Origin: JAVBSX01 sp051660685
GTDB lineage: Bacteria; Planctomycetota; Planctomycetia; Pirellulales; Thermoguttaceae
DNA: 19,635 nucleotides
Direction of reading: 5' to 3'
NCBI GenBank assembly: GCA_051660685.1
Contig: JBOFQB010000032.1
Span: 1-19,635, forward strand
In this document: one piece after another, positions 14,556-19,635 of the stretch
Layout: every line of letters starts with the position of its first letter
Position numbering within the stretch: the stretch's first letter is position 1
Program-made: the position numbers and the translations under genes
Notes under the pieces: model-generated
Database searches by the model: none
What the model was told of the DNA's origin: nothing
What the model saw: the letters and a program-made list of their open reading frames with translations, nothing else

Positions 14556-15707
14556 ATGGAATACCGACGAATTGGTCAGACGGAAATGCAAGCGAGCATT
14601 ATTGGTCTTGGAACAGAACACTTGGACAATAAGCCGTTTGAAACGGTTGAGGAAGTCATTGATGTTGCGTTGGAACAGCAGATCAATTTCTTTGACGTTT
14701 TCATGCCCGGGACACCTGTCCGGGAACATATTGGCAAAGCGTTGAAAGGACAACGCGAAAAAGTCATTATTCAAGGTCATATTGGTTCTGTCGATTTAAG
14801 AGAACAGTACGACATTTCCCGGGATGTTGCAATTTGCCGAAAATACTTCGAGGAACTGCTCCGTTGTCTCAAGACCGATTATATTGATCTTGGAATGATG
14901 TTTTTTATTGATTCCGAAAAGGATTACAAGGAGGTGTTCGAGACCGATTATATCGACTATGTTCTTCAGTTGAAAAAGGGGGGGAAAATCCGGGCAATAG
15001 GTTTCAGCTCGCACAATCCCGAAACAGCAGCCCGGGTCGTCCAAACCGGTCTCATTGAGCATCTCATGTTCAGTATCAATCTCGCGTATGACATGCTCCC
15101 TGTCCATGTTTCTATCATCGACACACTGATGTCGTCCGAAAAAATCAATCACGATCTCTTTCAGGGAATTGACCCGGTTCGCGGACGGTTGTACGAATTA
15201 TGTGCGTCCCGGGGTGTTTCCATCTCCGTGATGAAAACATTGGGAGCCGGAAAATTGATTTCCCCTGAACACACTCCCTTTGCGAAACCGTTAACGGTCG
15301 GACAGTGTATTCATTATGCGTTGACCCGACCGGGTGTTATTAGCACGTTAATTGGAGCTCGTAATCGGGCGGAAGTCCTTGAAGCGGTTCAGTACCTGCG
15401 ATTGACCGAGGAGGAGCGGGATTACAGCCCGGTGATGTCCTCATTCCGTGAATTCCAACGAAAATGCGTCTATTGCAATCATTGCCGACCTTGCCCAGTT
15501 GACATTGATATAGCAACGGTTACAAAATACATGGAAATTGCGGCGATTGAACCGACAAACATTCCGCCCGGAGTTGTTGCGCATTATCAGTCGCTTGAAC
15601 ACAAAGCATCCGAATGTATTCAATGCGGCTCTTGCGAGAACCGTTGTCCTTTCGGTGTCCCGATTATTGAAAACATGACCCAAACCGTTCAACTGTTCGG
15701 CTCCTGA
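14556..15707 (+). CDS. Aldo/keto reductase-fold protein with C-terminal dicluster ferredoxin domain
   Basis: The 383-residue protein has an AKR-type TIM barrel (about 1-290: YRRIGQTEMQASIIGLGTEH, FFDVFMPGTPVREHIGKALKG, GKIRAIGFSSHNPETA). A C-terminal iron-sulfur domain follows, with cysteine clusters C304/C307/C310/C313 and C354/C357/C360/C364, the latter ending in CP. That should hold two 4Fe-4S clusters and implies electron transfer. Of the classic AKR tetrad (Asp, Tyr, Lys, His), only D47 is evident. The Tyr place lies in MPGTPV, the Lys place in IIQGHIG and the His place in MMFFID, so normal NADPH-dependent carbonyl reduction is doubtful. The substrate is unknown. No Shine-Dalgarno is seen before ATG 14556. 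It stands alone, convergent with the DUF4411 gene. Confidence 0.83.
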   Translation: MEYRRIGQTEMQASIIGLGTEHLDNKPFETVEEVIDVALEQQINFFDVFMPGTPVREHIGKALKGQREKVIIQGHIGSVDLREQYDISRDVAICRKYFEELLRCLKTDYIDLGMMFFIDSEKDYKEVFETDYIDYVLQLKKGGKIRAIGFSSHNPETAARVVQTGLIEHLMFSINLAYDMLPVHVSIIDTLMSSEKINHDLFQGIDPVRGRLYELCASRGVSISVMKTLGAGKLISPEHTPFAKPLTVGQCIHYALTRPGVISTLIGARNRAEVLEAVQYLRLTEEERDYSPVMSSFREFQRKCVYCNHCRPCPVDIDIATVTKYMEIAAIEPTNIPPGVVAHYQSLEHKASECIQCGSCENRCPFGVPIIENMTQTVQLFGS

Positions 15708-15780
15708 AGATGGATTGGACAAAACACATCCCCCCAAGATGAATCCAAGATGATTCTATTCACTGAACAGATGAAGAAGT

Positions 15781-16302
15781 CTATTTGTTCGTTGATTCAA
15801 GAATAAACCGAACATTCAGAGATTCCAGAAAATCGTATAATGTGTAACACAGCACGTTGAACCGTTGACACACATTAGGAATCTTTATTTTCGTACTATT
15901 TTTATCAACGGGCTGCTCCAATGTAACAACCGTCATCTTGTGTGTCTTAGCGTGAGCGATCAACCAACCGTCCGCTGCACTTGCAAATTTTTCTTTTTCT
16001 GCCCGCGAAAAGAGGGTGTGTGAATCAACCCATTTTTTGATTGCAGAATACGTTTTTTGCGTCTCACTGTCACTTTCCAACACAAAATCGTTCGGAACAT
16101 GATCCCGTATCCAGTTTTTCAAACGATCATTTCCCCGATCAATTTCATTCACAGCAGCTGAGAGAGTGTGTATTTTTGTATCCGAGTGTTCCTTTAACAG
16201 AGTATCCCAAAAGGCGGGAACAAATGAAAAACGGTAAAACCGTTTCTGTGATTCAATAAAACAGTCCGAATCAAGCAAAAACCGGTTTTGGGCATTATTC
16301 AT
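15781..16302 (-). CDS. DUF4411 PIN-like protein, probable toxin
   Basis: The 173-residue protein resembles the DUF4411 family, which is placed with PIN-like nucleases. Likely metal-site acids are D11 in FLLDSDCFIE, E53 in AAVNEIDRG and D111 in SAADGWLIAHA, followed by VVTLEQP (125-131) and KIKIPNVCQRF (138-148). PIN toxins usually cleave RNA; activity here is inferred. The start at 16302 is strongly supported by GGAGGTG a few bases upstream, inside the end of the preceding gene. The overlap with the XRE/ImmA gene is 8 bases (ATGAATAA), a sign of translational coupling. The frame is open further upstream, but those residues lie within the upstream gene. DUF4411 with an XRE/ImmA partner is a recognised toxin-antitoxin-like arrangement. 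Confidence 0.8.
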   Translation of the reverse strand: MNNAQNRFLLDSDCFIESQKRFYRFSFVPAFWDTLLKEHSDTKIHTLSAAVNEIDRGNDRLKNWIRDHVPNDFVLESDSETQKTYSAIKKWVDSHTLFSRAEKEKFASAADGWLIAHAKTHKMTVVTLEQPVDKNSTKIKIPNVCQRFNVLCYTLYDFLESLNVRFILESTNK

Positions 16303-17483
16303 AAACACCTCCTGCGACTTTGCTCGCAAACGTATCAAAGGTTTTTCCCCACATTTCGGTCAGATGATAGGCTTCTCTGTACAGCAATCCGCCCCAACGA
16401 ACAGCATCAACAATCGTTCGTGAAAATCGCGGCGAAAGACGGCTTTGAATAGTGTGGTAAAAGTTACCTCCATTGACCCCTTTGTCTTTTTTCTTTTGTT
16501 TTGCCAACTCCCAATTTTCCTGTTCCTCGTTATAGAACGCAAAAAATTGGGTCGCTTTGATATATTCAAGCTCAAGTGCCCGACGTGCAATGACCAATCG
16601 ACTCACTCCAAAAAATCGGGCAATCGCTGCAAAATCCTTGCGATACTCTTTCCAAACGCATACAAAGCGTTTTTGGGGAACCAATAATTCCGCTGCGATT
16701 CGATTACAGCGAATCTCAACCTGTTTGGCCTTATCAACTCCCAGTTGTGGTAAATTACAGAGTCCAGCTTCTCCAATTGCCAAATGCGACAATTCATGGG
16801 CTAAGGTGAATAGCATTGCCGTTTCCGTATCATTTCGATTGATAAAAATAAGCGGCGCATATTCATCAAGGAGTGTAAAACCTCGAAACTCTTCATGATC
16901 AAGCGGACGTCGGGTGTTGTTCGCAACGATACCGTTGATAAAGACAAAAATGCCCTTATCTTCAGCAGCATCCCTTAATTTTGAAAAAACATTTTCCGTG
17001 CAGCGACACGATTGCGTCCAATCATCCGGCAAATCCAGACACTGACGTATTCGTTGGGCAGAATCTTCAATCGAGGAAACAGGTCGATTCTTCAGCGAGT
17101 CGACAAGGAAAACAGGTGGAACCCCGTCTTCTCGATGTTTCTCGTGCAACCAATCCTGACGACTTTGCATGAGATAAATTGTATCGAAGAGATTCGGGCT
17201 TGGACGTTGCTGTTTTTGGTTCTTAAATGTCCGAAAGTCAACAATAGGAAGCAACTCATCTGGCGGAGTATCCGAAAAGAGATGTCCAAAGGAAACCATA
17301 ACGACTTTGGCAAAACTTTCCAATTGTTTTAAGGTCGGCGTACTCTCACCTTTTATCCAGTTTTTGGCTTTTTCAAGAAACTTTTTCTGTGTTTTAGAGA
17401 GGGTTTCGGGACGTTCTTCATAGCCGAGAGCGGTCAATCGCCCATTGAATCATATTCGGCTTGATGTCCACTTTTTCAACCAT
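16295..17483 (-). CDS. XRE-type HTH / ImmA-IrrE (DUF955) metallopeptidase, probable antitoxin, with N-terminal frameshift
   Basis: This is the likely antitoxin/regulator of the downstream DUF4411 protein. The long frame (17437 to 16295, 380 residues from a TTG) has an HTH-like remnant ending in TPTLKQLESFAK, then LPIVDFRTF, then the ImmA/IrrE zinc motif AHELSHLA (HELSH at 214-218). The normal family start (a WAR-type helix) is missing from that frame. It is found in another frame from ATG 17483, reading MVEKVDIKPNMIQWAIDRS before a TGA at 17418-17420. Removing one base near 17426 joins the two into DRSGYEERPETL, as expected for the family. I therefore give the gene the 17483 boundary. It may be a real inactivating mutation, a sequence error or +1 frameshifting. 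The last codons carry the Shine-Dalgarno for the DUF4411 gene. Confidence 0.78.
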
Positions 17484-17530
17484 AAAAATTTTCACTCACA
17501 AAACGGTCGATTGAATATTTACCCAAAAAC

Positions 17531-17559
17531 AGTATACTCTTATCATTCCACTATACAAA
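17531..17559 (-). promoter_or_regulatory. Possible promoter of the XRE/ImmA-DUF4411 pair
   Basis: TATACT (17536-17531, minus strand) is a good -10 about 50 bp before ATG 17483, but the -35 (TTTGTA) is poor. GTATA and TATAC form a short inverted repeat across it, which could be an autoregulatory site for the HTH protein. Evidence is weak. Confidence 0.35.
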
Positions 17560-17742
17560 AATCTGCAATCCCCCGCAAGACAAGAGAGATTGTTATTTTT
17601 GTGAAGTGCTGAAAATTTGAGGTACACAGGATGTTTCATTCGATATTGATGTGGAAAAGATGATACTTTTGCGGACTCAATGCACACGATTTCCCCGTCT
17701 TCCATTTCCATTTTTTCCCCTTTCAGCAACAGGAGCTTTGAT

Positions 17743-18465
17743 ATGACTTTAACCCGACGAGATTTACTTAAGGCAGGTGCGATTGGCGTGACAGCAACCG
17801 CAATTGCCGGACCACGTCCCCTTTATTCCTTTGAACAGGAGAAAACCAACATGACACAAAAAGAATTGAAATTTGATAATGCCCGATTTTACGACAAGGC
17901 GGGAAAGTTCGACCAAGAAAAGGCAAAAGACGCGATTCTGGAGCTTTGCGAGTTTCATCATTATCCCGTTTATCCCGGTCTGCGCGACCAACTCTGGGTC
18001 TTCGATTATGGTCTCGGTCGCTTCACCGAACTCGGTCTCGCCTGTGTAACCTTCATCAACAAAGTGGACGGCGAATTCAGTTACATGCTCTCGGACATTT
18101 TTCTGCTCCCGAATCAGATGCTCCCTGAACATTGGCACATTCAACCTGAAAAGACGCCGAATTGTCCCCAAAAAGATGAAGGTTGGCTCGTTCGTTGGGG
18201 TCGCAGTTACATTATCGGAGAAGGAACACCGAATCTTCCCCCCGAAGTCGTCGTTCCAAAAATTCATTGCGACGGAAAAGTCTCAATCGAGCATTGCGTG
18301 ATCGCCGATCCCGGGGTTTTTGTTCCTCTTTCAAAAGTGGGAACACGACATTGGCAGTACGGCGGAAAAGAGGGGGTGATTCTGACGGAAGTCGCAAACG
18401 CTCATGATACTCCTTCTGTCCGACATGCGGACCCCATTTGCAATGAAGCGTTTTTGAAGGGATAA
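17743..18465 (+). CDS. Tat-exported cupin-fold protein, possible sugar isomerase relative
   Basis: The 240-residue protein has a twin-arginine signal: TRRDLLKAGAIGVTATAIAG (residues 4-23). The rest resembles a single-domain metal cupin related to D-lyxose ketol-isomerase-like proteins. Candidate metal ligands are H130 and H132 in PEHWHIQPEK, E136 and H221 in ANAHDT. Reaction and substrate are not established. ATG 17743 is well placed behind AGGAG (17731-17735) and gives an intact Tat signal; the frame is open to 17680, but that start lacks support. A second in-frame ATG at 17851 (M37) lies behind its own AACAGGAG (17834-17841) and just after the signal region. It would give a 204-residue cytosolic form. 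Confidence 0.75.
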   Translation: MTLTRRDLLKAGAIGVTATAIAGPRPLYSFEQEKTNMTQKELKFDNARFYDKAGKFDQEKAKDAILELCEFHHYPVYPGLRDQLWVFDYGLGRFTELGLACVTFINKVDGEFSYMLSDIFLLPNQMLPEHWHIQPEKTPNCPQKDEGWLVRWGRSYIIGEGTPNLPPEVVVPKIHCDGKVSIEHCVIADPGVFVPLSKVGTRHWQYGGKEGVILTEVANAHDTPSVRHADPICNEAFLKG

Positions 18466-18486
18466 AAGGGAAAATTTTTCCCCTTT
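18465..18486 (+). terminator. Possible terminator after the cupin gene
   Basis: AAAGGGAAAA followed by TTTTTCCCCTTT forms an AT-rich, slightly imperfect hairpin overlapping the stop codon of the cupin gene. The T-rich right arm could end transcription in either direction. The loop is tight and the stem weak. Confidence 0.4.
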
Positions 18487-18504
18487 CTCCGGCCAAAAAT
18501 TCTC

Positions 18505-18532
18505 TTGCTTTGAAACCCCTGATTGCTATACT
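18505..18532 (+). promoter_or_regulatory. Probable extended -10 promoter of the phage-structural-like gene
   Basis: TGCTATACT (18524-18532) is an extended -10, with a weak -35 TTGCTT (18505-18510) at 16 bases. Transcription would start near 18539, about 45 bases before ATG 18584. Confidence 0.5.
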
Positions 18533-18583
18533 GCTCTCTTCCAAAACAACGCTGTTTTTGCAACCTTTTCTGGAAGAGTTCGT

Positions 18584-19606
18584 ATGAGTACGTTTTATTG
18601 GGTTAATAAGGGATCAAGTTTTTGGGTCAACAAATCCTGCTGGTCCCTCACATCAGGCGGTCCGCCCGGAACATCATTGCCGACAATCAATGATGATGTT
18701 GTTTTTGATGGTGCAAATGGAGCAAATGGTACTTGCTTTCTCTCAGATGCCAATCAGATCACTTATGCAAAAAGTATTACGATAAATGGATATACAGGGA
18801 TACTGAATTTTACAGGGGTCATTGAGGGTCCCGCTCATCTTTACATGCCGGATGGAAGTTTTATCAATTGGCAGACGGGAACATGGACAATTGGTACTTA
18901 CATCAGAATTTTTGCCCGGGATTTAACAGTTACGATTGGTCCGGGACGGACGCTTTCCCGATTCAGTCCGAACATGTTTTTTCAAGGCAGGTGTGAATTC
19001 ATTCATTCGGATAATGCGTTTGCTCCTGTTACAAGATGGATGTCGAGTGCTGAAACAGTCGTTTTTACCTCAAACGGTTCGTCGATTCCTTTCCGTGATG
19101 TTGAGGTGACTTCGGACATTATTCTTAACGGTTCGAAAATTCTTCTGGACATCCCCCCCGAACAATCCGGGCGTACAGCATTTCAAAGCGTCAATGTTCC
19201 AAGCGGTCAATCCGGGGAAGTCATTACTTCGCAAACACCTTCTAATTTCAGAAACATTACATCAGGAACATTTCATTGCCCCGTTACCATTTCACATCCT
19301 CAAGGTTGGATTTTTGAAAAAAGCACTTTTGAACGGCTGAGCAATTCGGTTCCGTCCAATGTGGAAAACATGAACATTGAATTGAGGGATGATACAAGTA
19401 TTAAGGACTGTATTCTTTATGGAACCCCTTATCCTGTTTCAGATGCGCGACAAACATTTTTGTCACTTTCATCCGGCAAGACATTGACTCTGACTGGAGC
19501 CAGTTTCATAACTATTTTGGCTTTAAGCAGATTGATATTGCGTCAATCGCAGTGTTTTGGTAATCATACTGCTCTTCAGGGAGGAGTATTTTATGAAAAA
19601 ACGTGA
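18584..19606 (+). CDS. Phage-structural-like beta-rich protein
   Basis: The 340-residue protein opens with FYWVNKGSSFWVNKSCWSLT, followed by SGGPPGTSLPTINDDVVFDG. This resembles the YWVGGTGxW...W...SGG...P...DDVVFD start common in phage and phage-like structural proteins of metagenomes. The remainder looks like a repeated beta-strand (beta-helix type) protein with many Ser, Thr, Asn and Gly and no clear signal peptide or membrane segment. A role as a tail or surface-decoration protein is a guess. GGAAGAG lies five bases before ATG. The gene overlaps the next frame by 14 bases in a compact, phage-like arrangement. It could also be a host cell-surface protein, since no other phage gene is in view. 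Confidence 0.6.
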   Translation: MSTFYWVNKGSSFWVNKSCWSLTSGGPPGTSLPTINDDVVFDGANGANGTCFLSDANQITYAKSITINGYTGILNFTGVIEGPAHLYMPDGSFINWQTGTWTIGTYIRIFARDLTVTIGPGRTLSRFSPNMFFQGRCEFIHSDNAFAPVTRWMSSAETVVFTSNGSSIPFRDVEVTSDIILNGSKILLDIPPEQSGRTAFQSVNVPSGQSGEVITSQTPSNFRNITSGTFHCPVTISHPQGWIFEKSTFERLSNSVPSNVENMNIELRDDTSIKDCILYGTPYPVSDARQTFLSLSSGKTLTLTGASFITILALSRLILRQSQCFGNHTALQGGVFYEKT

Positions 19607-19635
19607 ATACACAACAGGTCTTGAATTAACGGACA
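19593..19635 (+). CDS. Start of an unidentified protein, cut by the window edge
   Basis: ATG 19593 follows a strong GGGAGGAG and opens the frame MKKREYTTGLELTD, which runs off the window. It overlaps the end of the preceding gene by 14 bases, as in a co-translated operon. Too little is present to name it. The good ribosome-binding site is the main support. Confidence 0.6.
   Translation, partial: MKKREYTTGLELTD

Noticed and set aside
17680..17742. Upstream ATG for the cupin gene
   Set aside because: It would place 21 residues before the Tat motif and has no ribosome-binding site; the ATG at 17743 has AGGAG.

Overview
The window looks like a chromosomal segment from a Gram-negative bacterium of moderate GC, most likely a member of the Planctomycetota. 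This rests on the gene mix: exported ThuA-like and SMP-30-like proteins, a BlaI/M56 pair whose M56 protein carries carboxypeptidase-regulatory-like repeats, a Tat-exported cupin and an RlmM-type methyltransferase. Recurrent weak or absent Shine-Dalgarno sites and intergenic regions full of palindromic repeats fit the same picture. No rRNA or other lineage marker is present, so this is inference. I see no transposase, integrase or CRISPR array.

Layout. 1-900: C-terminal part of a histidine kinase preceded by an AATCCCC heptamer array. 1118-3251: two leftward exported proteins (SMP-30-like beta-propeller, ThuA-like). 3528-3974: rightward infA with its promoter, then tRNA-Thr(CGT). 4054-7435: leftward blaI-like repressor and M56 sensor/peptidase, with a promoter embedded in a long operator palindrome. 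7436-8199: about 760 bp of repeats and an AT-rich promoter region. 8200-11046: exported double-domain M16-like protein in which neither half shows the HxxEH zinc motif. 11067-13681: leftward rlmM-like and HtrA-like genes. 13682-14555: intergenic repeats. 14556-15707: ferredoxin-type aldo/keto reductase homologue. 15781-17483: leftward toxin-antitoxin-like pair (XRE/ImmA protein plus DUF4411 PIN-like protein) with an apparent single-base frameshift in the first gene. 17743-18465: Tat-exported cupin with a second plausible internal start. 18584-19635: a phage-structural-like gene overlapping the start of another gene, both open to the right.

The most striking non-coding signal is a set of dispersed, structured repeats. 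(i) A palindrome family with stem CGCGATAC/GTATCGCG, flanked by GTTTAGCCG-type ends, has at least nine copies, some with compensating stem changes. (ii) A hairpin family followed by GTTATGGTA includes a 77-bp inverted pair flanking the HtrA gene. (iii) A MITE-like element of about 160 bp with GCTAACAAGTTT terminal inverted repeats occurs twice in opposite orientation. (iv) Shorter copies of other repeats are also present. No gene for mobilising them is visible here.
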